From the NCBI RefSeq assembly GCF_000974985.2, contig NZ_LAVA02000033.1:1-64000 (forward strand): a stretch of 64,000 nt of DNA, given 5' to 3'. Numbering within the stretch: position 1 is the stretch's first letter; each line of letters opens with the position of its first letter. The notes beneath the pieces are model-generated. The model searched no databases. It saw only the letters and a program-made list of their open reading frames with translations, and was not told the origin of the DNA. The translations under genes and the position numbers were made by a program. This document shows positions 10,557-18,057 of this stretch, piece by piece. The DNA comes from Streptomyces mangrovisoli (lineage in GTDB: Bacteria > Actinomycetota > Actinomycetes > Streptomycetales > Streptomycetaceae).

Positions 10557-10582
10557 AAGGGCGCCCCTGGTGGGCGCCCTTT
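10557..10582 (+). terminator. Perfect 10-bp terminator hairpin after the small gene
   Basis: AAGGGCGCCC and GGGCGCCCTT form a perfect 10-bp stem around a 5-nt loop, 14 bases after the stop at 10542 and ending in TTT. It can act in both directions for the convergent gene at 10713. Confidence 0.85.
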
Positions 10583-10708
10583 CTCGTGGGTGGCGGGGCT
10601 CTCCTCGTGGGTGGCCGGGCTCTCCTCGTGGGTGGCCGGGCCCTCCTCGTGGGTGGCCGGGCCCTCCTCGTGGGTGGCCGGGCTCTCCTCGTGGGTGGCC
10701 GGGCTTCT
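10583..10708. repeat. Six tandem copies of a 21-bp repeat between convergent genes
   Basis: The unit CTCGTGGGTGGCCGGGCTCTC is repeated six times with single C/T or C/G changes. The array begins right after the terminator and stops four bases before the stop codon of the minus-strand gene at 10713. It is non-coding, has no spacers and is a VNTR-like array. Confidence 0.93.
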
Positions 10709-10712
10709 TCCC

Positions 10713-11609
10713 TCAGTCGAGCGGGCGTACCAGGTCGTACGTCAGCCCGAGCGCGCCGTGGGCCAGCAGGAGCGCGCCCGCCACGGTCCAGCCGACGCTG
10801 CGGCGCCGCAGGCCACGGACGGCGATCGGGAGGCCGGCCACCAGCTGCGCGAGGGCGAGCGCGCGGGCCTGCGGGGTGCCGGCCGGGGGCAGCCAGGTCG
10901 CGAGACGGCCGAGCGGGGTCCGGGGCGCGGGTTCGGGGGCGGTGAGCTCGGCGCGGATCGCCTCGCGCAGGCCCGGCCAGCGGACGGGGCGGGCGCCCGG
11001 GAGAGCGCTCGCCCGCGCGTAGAGGCGGTCGGCGCCCTCGCCCGGGGCGAGTCCGGCGGGCAGGTCGAGGCCGGTACGGCCGAGGACGGCGAGCAGGGCG
11101 CGCAGCCGGGCCCCGCCGTCGGCGCCGGGGGCGGCCCCGGGGAGCGGGACAGCGACGGCCGCGGGGCCGGGGGCCGCGGCGGGCTTGGTGAGCTGCTGGA
11201 GGGCCTGCGCGTCGAGGACCGGATCGAGGCCGAGCCGGGTGGCGAAGGTGAGCATCGCCTCGTCCTCGCCGACCGGGGTGCCGTCGGCGAGCCAGATGTA
11301 GCCGACGGGGCGGCGGAAGCCGGCGGCCAGGCTGTATCCGGCGCGGTCGGCGTCCCACCAGAGGGCGAGCACGGGCCAGGGCGCGCTGACGGCGAGCGCG
11401 GCGGCCCAGCCGGTGGCGACGCGGTCGACCTGCTCGTCGCCGTGCAGCCAGGGCGTGCCCTCGGGGACGAGCAGACTCCATTCGGGGCCCGCGCCGGTGA
11501 GCATCAGGGGCTCGCGCAGGAGCTGGGCCGCGGCGGCGACGGAGTCGGGGTCCGCGCGGCAGAGCAGCAGGGCGCCGGGGGCTCCGCCCTTACGGGGTTC
11601 CGTCGACAT
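10713..11609 (-). CDS. Hypothetical protein with C-terminal hydrophobic segment
   Basis: 298 residues. The N-terminal half contains aromatic, ordered sequence (PWPVLALWWDADRAGYSLAAGFRRPVGYIWLADGTPVGEDEAMLTFATRLGLD) resembling uncharacterised Streptomyces proteins. The middle is a Pro/Ala linker, then a helical stretch, and near residue 275 a hydrophobic segment (SVGWTVAGALLLAHGALGL) that may anchor it to the membrane. I do not recognise a catalytic motif. The ATG at 11609 is preferred over 11615 because a TAGCGT -10 ends six bases before it and no Shine-Dalgarno exists, implying a leaderless mRNA. The 21-bp array lies directly behind the stop. Confidence 0.7.
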   Translation of the reverse strand: MSTEPRKGGAPGALLLCRADPDSVAAAAQLLREPLMLTGAGPEWSLLVPEGTPWLHGDEQVDRVATGWAAALAVSAPWPVLALWWDADRAGYSLAAGFRRPVGYIWLADGTPVGEDEAMLTFATRLGLDPVLDAQALQQLTKPAAAPGPAAVAVPLPGAAPGADGGARLRALLAVLGRTGLDLPAGLAPGEGADRLYARASALPGARPVRWPGLREAIRAELTAPEPAPRTPLGRLATWLPPAGTPQARALALAQLVAGLPIAVRGLRRRSVGWTVAGALLLAHGALGLTYDLVRPLD

Positions 11610-11700
11610 GGTCATACGCTAGGGCACTTTGCGCCCTTATGACCCCATACCCGAGCCCGGCGGGAGCTGGTCGCACTCCAGGAGACCGGGCCAGGGCCAC

Positions 11701-11750
11701 ACCCCCCAGGGGCGCGGGGAACTGCGCGACCAGCCACGACGCACCCGCAC
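11701..11750. repeat. Dispersed intergenic repeat, copy 1
   Basis: Core AGGGGCGCGGGGAACTGCGC is followed by GACCAGCCACGACGCACCCG. The same core recurs at 14201-14250 and 57188-57230, always between genes. The inner GCGC...GCGC can pair into a short hairpin. Confidence 0.85.
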
Positions 11751-11814
11751 CGGACCAGACCGGACCAGGCCGCCGAACCCGCGGCAGCGACCCCGGCTCC
11801 CCCGAACGAGTGGC

Positions 11815-11868
11815 TTGACTTTCACCCACCGCGATATATCGTGTTTCTCGTAGGACGCGATATGGCGT
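11815..11868 (+). promoter_or_regulatory. Promoter and likely PadR operator of the DUF4097-padR operon
   Basis: TTGACT (11815-11820), a 16-bp spacer and TATCGT (11837-11842) make a sigma70-type promoter. The palindrome CGATATATCG (11832-11841) overlaps the -10, and a second element GCGATATGGCG starts at 11857. Overlap with the -10 suits repression by the PadR protein encoded downstream. Confidence 0.65.
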
Positions 11869-11909
11869 GACGCGTCCGCTCGCCTTGTCCGGCCGAGGAG
11901 GTCTGCACC

Positions 11910-13088
11910 ATGTCCGAGTGGTCCGTCGCGGAGCCCAGGAAGCTCACCTTCGACGACCCCGTGAGCGAGCTCCACGTACGCATCGTCAGCGGAACGGTGA
12001 ACGTGGTGGGCACGGACGAGGGTTCCGCCCGCCTCGAGGTCTCCGCCCTGGAGGGCCCGCCCCTGCGTGTGACGCAGCGCGGTGGCACCCTCACCGTGGC
12101 CTACGACGACCTGCCCTGGAAGGGCTTCCTCAAGTGGCTCGACCGCAAGGGATGGCGGCGCAGCGCCGTGGTCTCCCTGGCGGTCCCGGCGCAGACCCGG
12201 GTGGAGGTCGGCGTGGTCGGCGCGGCGGCGGTGGTCTCCGGGATCGACGGACGCGCCGAGGTCAAGGGCGTCACCGGCGACACGACCCTGGTGGGCCTCA
12301 CGGGCCCGGTCCGCGCGGAGACGGTGTCGGGGAACGTGGAGGCGCAGGCCCTCAGCGGGGATCTGCGGTTCAACTCGGTCTCCGGCGACCTGACCGTGGT
12401 CGAGGGCACGGGCTCCTCCGTGAAGGCGGACTCGGTGAGCGGGTCGATGATCGTCGACCTCGATCCGGCGGGCCGCCCCACCGACATCAGCCTCACCAGC
12501 GTCTCCGGGGAGATCGCCATCCGGCTGCCGCACCCGGCCGACGCCCAGGTGGAGGCCAACACCGCGAGCGGCTCCGTCTCCAACGCCTTCGAGGACCTGC
12601 GGGTCAGCGGCCGGTGGGGCGCCAAGCGCATCACGGGCCGGCTCGGCGCGGGCAACGGCCTGCTGAAGGCGACGACGGTCTCGGGCTCGATCGCCCTGCT
12701 GCGCCGCCCGCCCGGGGAGGACGAGCCCTGGGACGACGAGCCGTGGGAGGCGCCCGAGGACAAGGCGCGGCAGGACGAGGCGCGGGAGGCCGAGGCACGG
12801 GAGGCCGAGCGGCGCCGCGACAAGCTCCGCAAGGACGCGCCGGAACAGGACGCACAGCAGGACGAGCGGCGCGACGAGCGGCGCGACGAGCGGCATGACG
12901 AGCGGCACGAGGACGCGCCGCGGTACGACGAGCGGCAGGACGGTGAGCCCGGCGACCCGGTGGACGGGGCGCGCGGCGGTTCGGGGGACAATTCCGGTTC
13001 CGGCCCCGACGACCGCGCGGCCGACCGTGCGACCGAAGCCCCGTCCGACGGCACCACCGACGGCACGACTGACAAGAAGGTGCTCTGA
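11910..13088 (+). CDS. DUF4097-family beta-solenoid protein with charged C-terminal tail
   Basis: 392 residues. Residues about 1-270 are the DUF4097 pattern of repeated short beta strands with recurring VSG turns (ETVSGNVEAQALSGDLRFNSVSGDL, KADSVSGSM, TSVSGEIAIRL, TTVSGSIALL), giving a right-handed beta helix. Residues about 285-392 are a disordered, charged Asp/Glu/Arg tail with runs such as DERRDERRDERHDERH. There is no signal peptide or membrane segment, so it should stay in the cytoplasm. The stop and the padR ATG are one base apart, so they form one operon. The function is unknown; partners of PadR proteins of this type are often tied to envelope stress, which is inference only. Confidence 0.85.
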   Translation: MSEWSVAEPRKLTFDDPVSELHVRIVSGTVNVVGTDEGSARLEVSALEGPPLRVTQRGGTLTVAYDDLPWKGFLKWLDRKGWRRSAVVSLAVPAQTRVEVGVVGAAAVVSGIDGRAEVKGVTGDTTLVGLTGPVRAETVSGNVEAQALSGDLRFNSVSGDLTVVEGTGSSVKADSVSGSMIVDLDPAGRPTDISLTSVSGEIAIRLPHPADAQVEANTASGSVSNAFEDLRVSGRWGAKRITGRLGAGNGLLKATTVSGSIALLRRPPGEDEPWDDEPWEAPEDKARQDEAREAEAREAERRRDKLRKDAPEQDAQQDERRDERRDERHDERHEDAPRYDERQDGEPGDPVDGARGGSGDNSGSGPDDRAADRATEAPSDGTTDGTTDKKVL

Positions 13089-13089
13089 C

Positions 13090-14139
13090 ATGCCTCCCGT
13101 CTTCGCCCACGGCCGTCTGCGCCTCTACCTGCTCAAGCTGCTCGACGAGGCCCCGCGCCACGGCTACGAGGTGATCCGCCTTCTGGAGGAGCGCTTCCAG
13201 GGGCTGTACGCGCCGTCGGCGGGCACCGTCTACCCCCGGCTGGCCAAGCTGGAGGCCGAGGGCCTGGTCACCCTCACCACCGAGGGCGGCCGCAAGGTGT
13301 ACGCCATCACGGACGCCGGCCGCGCCGAACTGGCCGACCGCAGCGACGAACTGGCCGATCTGGAGCTGGAGATCCGCGAGTCGGTCGCCGAGCTGGCCGC
13401 CGAGATCCGCGCCGATGTGCGCGGCGCGGCGGGCGACCTGCGGCGCGAGATGCGGGCGGCGGCCAGCGAGGCCCGGCGCGGCGGCACCCGGGAGCGCGGG
13501 CCGTTCGACTACGGCGAGTTCGGGGACAAGGAGGCGTGGCGCGCCGCCAAGGAGGAGATGCGCCGCGTCAAGCAGGAGTGGAAGGAGCAGGCCCGGCGCG
13601 CCAAGGACGAGTCCCGGCGGGCCCGCGAGGAGGCCCAGCGGGCGCGCCACCAGGCCCAGGAGGCGCAGTCCCGTGCCCGTGCGCAGGCGCAGGAGGAGAT
13701 GCAGCGGATAGCGCGCCGGGTCCAGGACCATGTGCAGGACCACTTCTCGCGGGGCGACTGGCCCACGGGGGTGCGCGAGGGGCTGACCGAACTGGCCAAG
13801 GAATTCGGCGAGTTCGGGAAGGACTTCGGCAAGGAGGTCGGCAAGGACTTCGGGTTCGGGCGTCCGGGTGGCGCCGGCAACGCGAAGGCGGCGCCGACGG
13901 CCGACTACACCCAGACCCCGGAGGACTTCCCCGCGGAGTACGTGCCGTCATGGGCCCACGAGGACTCCACCGGCGACCCGGCGCGCGATCTGGACCGGCT
14001 GCTCGACCGCTTCCGCGACGACATCCGTGACGCGGCCCGGGACCACGGCGTCACCTCCGACCAACTGCGCGACGCCCGCCATCAGTTGTCGATGTCGGCG
14101 GCGCGGATCGGGGCGATACTGCGGGGGCGCGGGGTCTGA
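13090..14139 (+). CDS. PadR-family transcriptional regulator with long coiled-coil extension
   Basis: 349 residues, about twice a normal PadR. The N-terminal winged helix (about 1-85) matches the family: RLYLLKLLDEAPRHGYEVIRLLEERF, then GTVYPRLAKLEAEGLV and KVYAITDAGRAEL. From about 90 to 225 it is an almost uninterrupted charged coiled coil (Arg/Glu/Gln-rich), followed by a Gly/Phe-rich stretch (EFGEFGKDFGKEVGKDFGFG) and a conserved C-terminal helical domain (DLDRLLDRFRDDIRDAARDHGV to the end). It probably represses its own operon through the palindrome over the -10 at 11832. The C-terminal part may sense a ligand or the DUF4097 partner. Confidence 0.88.
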   Translation: MPPVFAHGRLRLYLLKLLDEAPRHGYEVIRLLEERFQGLYAPSAGTVYPRLAKLEAEGLVTLTTEGGRKVYAITDAGRAELADRSDELADLELEIRESVAELAAEIRADVRGAAGDLRREMRAAASEARRGGTRERGPFDYGEFGDKEAWRAAKEEMRRVKQEWKEQARRAKDESRRAREEAQRARHQAQEAQSRARAQAQEEMQRIARRVQDHVQDHFSRGDWPTGVREGLTELAKEFGEFGKDFGKEVGKDFGFGRPGGAGNAKAAPTADYTQTPEDFPAEYVPSWAHEDSTGDPARDLDRLLDRFRDDIRDAARDHGVTSDQLRDARHQLSMSAARIGAILRGRGV

Positions 14140-14200
14140 TCCGCACTCCGGCCGAGAGCCGCTCAGCAGCACCCCGCACCCCTGGCCGAGCCATGCCGCA

Positions 14201-14250
14201 GCCCCCAAGGGGCGCGGGGGACTGCGCGAGAAACCACGCCGAACCCGCAC
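14201..14250. repeat. Dispersed intergenic repeat, copy 2
   Basis: AAGGGGCGCGGGGGACTGCG followed by CGAGAAACCACG and a trailing AACCCGCAC. It matches copy 1 at most positions and lies between the convergent padR and Clp-N genes. Confidence 0.82.
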
Positions 14251-14269
14251 CTTCCGAGCCGACCGCAGG

Positions 14270-14860
14270 TCACCCCGCCTTGGCGGTCTCCCTCCCGCCC
14301 CCTCCCCCGTTCTCGCCCGCGCCGAGTACCCGGGTCAGGGACTCGTGGGTGACGCCATGGTCGGCGAGGACCTCCGCGGGGACGCCCGGCAGGACGGTCA
14401 GGGCGAGCAGCAGATGCTCGTCGCCGACATGACGGTCCCGGCGGGCCACCGCCTGACGCACCGCCCGCTCCAGCACGTGCTTGGCGGAGCGGCTGAAGGA
14501 GCGCCGCCCGAAGGTCCGTCCGCCCTGGTCGGCGTGGTCGCCGGACATCGCTCCGACCCCGTGCGCCTCCTCGATCCGGGAGACGATCTCGAGGACGTCG
14601 ATCCCGAGCCCGGCGAGGGCGTCGGCCTCGGCCCGGGACAGTCCGGCGCGGCGCCTCGACTCGGTGACGGCCCGCGCCACGGAGTCCTTGCGGTCGGCGA
14701 GTCCTAGGGCGGCCAGGGCGAACGAGGCGCGGCTGCCCTCCCGGTCGAGCACGGCGAGCAGCAGGTGCTCGGCGTCGAGGGCCGGGGCGCCCGCGCGCTC
14801 GGCGTGCTGCATCGCGCCGTCCACTACGGCGCGCGCGTCCTTGGTGAACCGTTCGAACAT
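14270..14860 (-). CDS. Clp N-terminal-domain protein without an ATPase
   Basis: 196 residues starting MFERFTKDARAVVDGAMQHA, the exact opening of the Clp_N fold of ClpA/ClpC. Two Clp repeats are visible: residues about 5-75 (ALDAEHLLLAVLDREGS) and about 118-175 (VGDEHLLLALTVLPGVPAEVL). There is no AAA module or Walker motif, so by itself it cannot unfold proteins. It could act as an adaptor or decoy for ClpC-type machines or bind modified substrates. Its ATG overlaps the stop of the upstream HTH gene (TGATG), so the two are translationally coupled and controlled by the palindromic promoter at 15073-15116. The role is not known. Confidence 0.88.
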   Translation of the reverse strand: MFERFTKDARAVVDGAMQHAERAGAPALDAEHLLLAVLDREGSRASFALAALGLADRKDSVARAVTESRRRAGLSRAEADALAGLGIDVLEIVSRIEEAHGVGAMSGDHADQGGRTFGRRSFSRSAKHVLERAVRQAVARRDRHVGDEHLLLALTVLPGVPAEVLADHGVTHESLTRVLGAGENGGGGGRETAKAG

Positions 14861-15069
14861 CAACGCCTCCCGTATTTCTTGTGCACGGCCTGCCTGCTCA
14901 CTCCGAGTTCCGCGGCGATCTCCTGCCACGACCAGCCCTGGTTGCGGGCGTTGCGCACCTGCACCGTCTCCAGTTGCTCCAGCAGCTTGCGCAGCGCGGC
15001 GACGGCGCGGAGCCCGACCCTCGGGTCACGGTCGCCCGCGCGCTCGGCGAGATCCGTTGCTTCGGTCAT
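14860..15069 (-). CDS. Small helix-turn-helix DNA-binding protein, 69 residues
   Basis: An N-terminal helix (about 17-40, leucine-rich, likely for dimerisation) leads into a homeodomain-like HTH at about 44-69: GWSWQEIAAELGVSRQAVHKKYGRR. The protein ends right after the recognition helix, so it is little more than a dimer helix plus HTH. It is the first gene of an operon with the Clp-N protein. The -10 hexamer lies six bases before the ATG, implying a leaderless mRNA. Two 16-bp palindromes over the -35 and -10 make autorepression the simplest reading. Confidence 0.85.
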   Translation of the reverse strand: MTEATDLAERAGDRDPRVGLRAVAALRKLLEQLETVQVRNARNQGWSWQEIAAELGVSRQAVHKKYGRR

Positions 15070-15072
15070 GCT

Positions 15073-15116
15073 GTCAACTTACGTTGACACGCCGAGGGAT
15101 GTCAACCGGAGTTGAC
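15073..15116 (-). promoter_or_regulatory. Promoter with two near-identical palindromic operators
   Basis: On the minus strand TTGACA (15105-15100), an 18-bp spacer and TAAGTT (15081-15076) form a good promoter whose start point falls at the ATG. GTCAACTTACGTTGAC (15073-15088) and GTCAACCGGAGTTGAC (15101-15116) share the arms GTCAAC-N4-GTTGAC and sit 28 bp apart, one over the -10 and one over the -35. Confidence 0.85.
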
Positions 15117-15132
15117 GCCAGCGGCACGCGAA

Positions 15133-15160
15133 AGGCGGGCCCGGAGATCCGGACCCGCCT
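15133..15160 (-). terminator. Hairpin after the dehydrogenase gene
   Basis: A 12-bp stem (one mismatch) around AGAT, 20 bases beyond the stop of the gene at 15180. Confidence 0.6.
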
Positions 15161-15179
15161 GAAGGGGCGCAGAGAGCCG

Positions 15180-16148
15180 TCAGGAGCCGGCGGTGAGGAC
15201 GATCTTTCCGAACTGGTCGCCCGACTGGAGCCGTTCGAAGCCCTCGCGGGCCCGGTCGAGCGGCAGGATCTCGTCGACGACCGGCCGCACACCGGTGGCG
15301 GCGCAGAAGGAGAGCAGGTCCTCCAGCTCGTCCTTGGTGCCCATCGTGGAGCCCACGATCTTCAGTTCGAGGAAGAAGACCCGGGTGAGCTCGGCGTGCG
15401 AGGGGCGGTCACCGCTGGTGGCGCCGGAGATGACGAGCGTGCCGCCGGGCCGCAGCGACTTGACCGAGTGGGACCAGGTGGCCGCGCCGACGGTCTCGAT
15501 GACCGCGTCCACCCGCTGCGGCAGCCGCGCACCCGGCTCCACCGCCTCCACGGCGCCCAGCTCCACCGCCCGCTTGCGCTTGGCCTCGTCGCGGCTGGTG
15601 GCGAAGACGCGCAGCCCGGCGGCCTTGCCGAGGACGATCGCGGCCGTGGCCACACCACCGCCGGCACCCTGGACGAGCACCGAGTCGCCGGGCCGGACCC
15701 CGGCGTTGGTGAAGAGCATCCGGTAGGCGGTCAGCCAGGCGGTGGGCAGGCAGGCGGCCTCCGCGAAGGAGAGCTCCTTGGGCTTGGGCAGGATGTTCCA
15801 GGTGGGGACGGCGACCTGCTCGGCGAAGGTGCCCTGGTAGCGCTCGGTGAGGATGGAGCGGGGCTCCTTCGGGCCGACGCCGTGCCCGGACTGGCCGATC
15901 ACGGAGTGCAGGACGACCTCGTTGCCGTCCGCGTCGACTCCGGCGGCGTCACAGCCGAGGATCATCGGCAGCTTGTCCTCGGCGAGGCCCACGCCGCGCA
16001 GGGACCAGAGGTCGTGGTGGTTGAGGGAGGCGGCCCGGACGTCGACGGTGCTCCAGCCGGGCCGGGCCCCGGGAGCCGGGCGGTCCCCCAACTCAAGGCC
16101 GTTCAGCGGCTGGTCGCGGTCGATTCGGGCGGCGTAGACGGCGAACAT
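15180..16148 (-). CDS. Zinc-type alcohol dehydrogenase / quinone oxidoreductase family (MDR) enzyme
   Basis: 322 residues. An N-terminal GroES-like domain (about 1-130, with ASLNHHDLWSLRG and ILGCDAAGV) is followed by a Rossmann NAD(P) domain with VLVQGAGGGVATAAIVLGKAAGLRVFATSRDEAKRKRAVELGA. The structural-zinc cysteine cluster is absent, so it is nearer the quinone reductase/crotonyl reductase-like branch, and the substrate cannot be named. The start at 16148 is supported by TATCGT seven bases upstream with no Shine-Dalgarno (leaderless), against longer in-frame starts. It is downstream of malic enzyme but separated by a terminator. Confidence 0.88.
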   Translation of the reverse strand: MFAVYAARIDRDQPLNGLELGDRPAPGARPGWSTVDVRAASLNHHDLWSLRGVGLAEDKLPMILGCDAAGVDADGNEVVLHSVIGQSGHGVGPKEPRSILTERYQGTFAEQVAVPTWNILPKPKELSFAEAACLPTAWLTAYRMLFTNAGVRPGDSVLVQGAGGGVATAAIVLGKAAGLRVFATSRDEAKRKRAVELGAVEAVEPGARLPQRVDAVIETVGAATWSHSVKSLRPGGTLVISGATSGDRPSHAELTRVFFLELKIVGSTMGTKDELEDLLSFCAATGVRPVVDEILPLDRAREGFERLQSGDQFGKIVLTAGS

Positions 16149-16236
16149 GACCTTGACGATAGGTCGCCCGCCCGGCGGAAGGAACCGGGCGCGCCTGTGA
16201 CACATGCCCTCTTGCGACCGCCCCCCTTCCGGACAC

Positions 16237-16272
16237 GGAAATGGCCCCGTCCGAGGACGGGGCCATTTCCGG
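16237..16272 (-). terminator. Perfect 15-bp terminator after malic enzyme
   Basis: GGAAATGGCCCCGTC pairs perfectly with GACGGGGCCATTTCC around a CGAGGA-type loop, 17 bases past the malic enzyme stop. Confidence 0.88.
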
Positions 16273-16289
16273 TGATCATCGGCCGGGCG

Positions 16290-17513
16290 TCAGCGCCGGG
16301 CCACGCCCTCCGCGCGGGCCGCCGCCGCGACGGCCGCGGTGACCGCGGGCGCGACGCGCTCGTCGAACGGCGAGGGGATGACGTAGTCGGCGGCGAGGTC
16401 GTCCCCGACGACCGCGGCCAGCGCCTCGGCCGCCGCGATCTTCATGCCCTCGGTGATCCGCGACGCCCGCACCTGCAGGGCGCCCGCGAAGATCCCGGGG
16501 AACGCCAGCACGTTGTTGATCTGGTTCGGGAAGTCGGACCGCCCGGTCGCGACGACCGCCGCGTACTTGTGGGCGATCTCCGGGTGCACCTCGGGCGTGG
16601 GGTTGGCCATGGCGAAGACGAACGCGCCCTTGGCCATCGACGCGACGGCCGCCTCGGGCACCGTACCGCCGGAGACGCCGATGAAGACGTCCGCGCCGGA
16701 CAGCGCCTCCTCCAGCGACCCGGTCAGCCCGGCCTTGTTGGTGAAGCCGGCGAGCTCCCGCTTGACCGGCGTGAGGTCGTCCCGCTCGCGGGAGACCACG
16801 CCCTTGCGGTCGGCGACCGCGACGTCCCCGATGCCGGCCTCGACCAGCATCTTGGCGATGGCGACGCCGGCCGCCCCGGCGCCGGAGATCACCGCCCGCA
16901 GGTCGCCGACGCTCCGGCCGGTCAGCCGCGCCGCGTTGCGCAGGGCCGCGAGCGTGACGACCGCGGTGCCGTGCTGGTCGTCGTGGAAGACCGGGATGTC
17001 GAGCCGCTCCTGGAGCTTGCGCTCGATCTCGAAGCACCGCGGTGCCGAGATGTCCTCCAGGTTCACGCCGCCGAAGGACGGGGCGAGCCGGACGACGGTC
17101 TCCACGATCTCGTCGGCGTCGGTGGTGGCGAGCGCGATCGGAACCGCGTCGACACCGCCGAACTGCTTGAAGAGGATCGCCTTGCCCTCCATCACCGGGA
17201 GGGAGGCCTCGGGGCCGATGTCACCGAGCCCGAGCACGGCGGTGCCGTCGGTGACGACGGCCACGACCGAGGATTTCCACGTGTAGTCGTGGACGAGGTC
17301 CGGCTGGTCCGCGATCGCGGTGCACACGCGAGCGACGCCGGGGGTGTATGCGAGGGACAGGTCGTCCTTGTCGCGGATCGGCACGGTGGCCTGCACAGCC
17401 ATCTTGCCGCCACGGTGCAGCGCGAACGCCGGATCGAAGGAATCGAGGGGCTCGGCCCCGCCGTCCTGATCCGTATTGCTGTCGCTGCGAGGATTGACGA
17501 TCTCCGCTGCCAC
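16290..17513 (-). CDS. NAD(P)-dependent malic enzyme
   Basis: 407 residues, the short bacterial MaeB-like form without a phosphotransacetylase domain. The malic N domain has SLAYTPGVARVC and VTDGTAVLGLGDIGPEASLPVMEGK. The metal/substrate region is FEIERKL...IPVFHDDQHGTAVV. The NAD-binding domain has VISGAGAAGVAIAKMLVEAG and FAMANPTPEVHPE, then FPNQINNVLAFPG. It oxidatively decarboxylates malate to pyruvate in the cytoplasm, linking the TCA cycle to gluconeogenesis and lipid precursor supply. The GTG start is preceded by AAGGGG at good spacing. It is a single-gene unit with its own terminator. Confidence 0.95.
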   Translation of the reverse strand: MAAEIVNPRSDSNTDQDGGAEPLDSFDPAFALHRGGKMAVQATVPIRDKDDLSLAYTPGVARVCTAIADQPDLVHDYTWKSSVVAVVTDGTAVLGLGDIGPEASLPVMEGKAILFKQFGGVDAVPIALATTDADEIVETVVRLAPSFGGVNLEDISAPRCFEIERKLQERLDIPVFHDDQHGTAVVTLAALRNAARLTGRSVGDLRAVISGAGAAGVAIAKMLVEAGIGDVAVADRKGVVSRERDDLTPVKRELAGFTNKAGLTGSLEEALSGADVFIGVSGGTVPEAAVASMAKGAFVFAMANPTPEVHPEIAHKYAAVVATGRSDFPNQINNVLAFPGIFAGALQVRASRITEGMKIAAAEALAAVVGDDLAADYVIPSPFDERVAPAVTAAVAAAARAEGVARR

Positions 17514-18057
17514 TTTTGTTTACCCCTTAAATATTCATGGTTTGAGGGTGGCCACTCCTGGTTGAGGGGTGGGCGGGACCGCATATGACCCAGTTGACTG
17601 TTACGTACGGGTACATACGCGACGGGCGCGCCGCACACGCGCCCTGTGCCCCGGATGAGGGGTGTAAGGATCCTTCTTACCGGACGGACGGCTCGGACGA
17701 CGAGTGCATTAGGCGCAAGGTCACATTCCAGGAACGGAAGCGCGACCCCGGCGGCGGAGAGCCGCGGCCAAACGGGGCATAAGCACACATCGACCGTACT
17801 CCAGCAGCTTCAGCGCATCACCGGATGCGCCGAAGATCTTCCGGCCGGAGGAAACGAGCACCGCAGATGGTGCGGCCTCGATGTACCGAACTGATCTGGT
17901 TCGGGGGTCGCCCGTTATGCGATTTTGACATATGAGGCCCCCTGGATGCCGCAGTCCGAATGGCAAGATGCCGTAATCACACGAGGTCGCGACACCCGAA
18001 GGTGTGTGTTCTCGTCGACCGATCGGCAGTTCCACTCATCCGCCGGAGGAACCCACC
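17514..18057. other. 544-bp divergent intergenic region, malic enzyme and ABC transporter
   Basis: No convincing gene. It holds the malic enzyme leader (AAGGGG RBS near 17521), a 10-bp palindrome AAGGATCCTT (17666-17675), a 7-bp hairpin GCGCATC-ACCG-GATGCGC (17813-17830), and a TTGACA-like element near 17926 without a well-spaced -10. Short frames here have poor codon bias and no homology I recognise. Confidence 0.6.

Noticed and set aside
10583..10708. CRISPR array
   Set aside because: Units are contiguous 21-mers with no spacers and no cas genes nearby.
14481..17588. Plus-strand frame of over 1000 codons across three genes
   Set aside because: It runs antisense to Clp-N, dehydrogenase and malic enzyme genes that have clear motifs; composition is shadow-like.
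17585..17894. Small genes in the malic enzyme-ABC transporter gap
   Set aside because: Frames have poor codon bias and no RBS; best treated as regulatory DNA.
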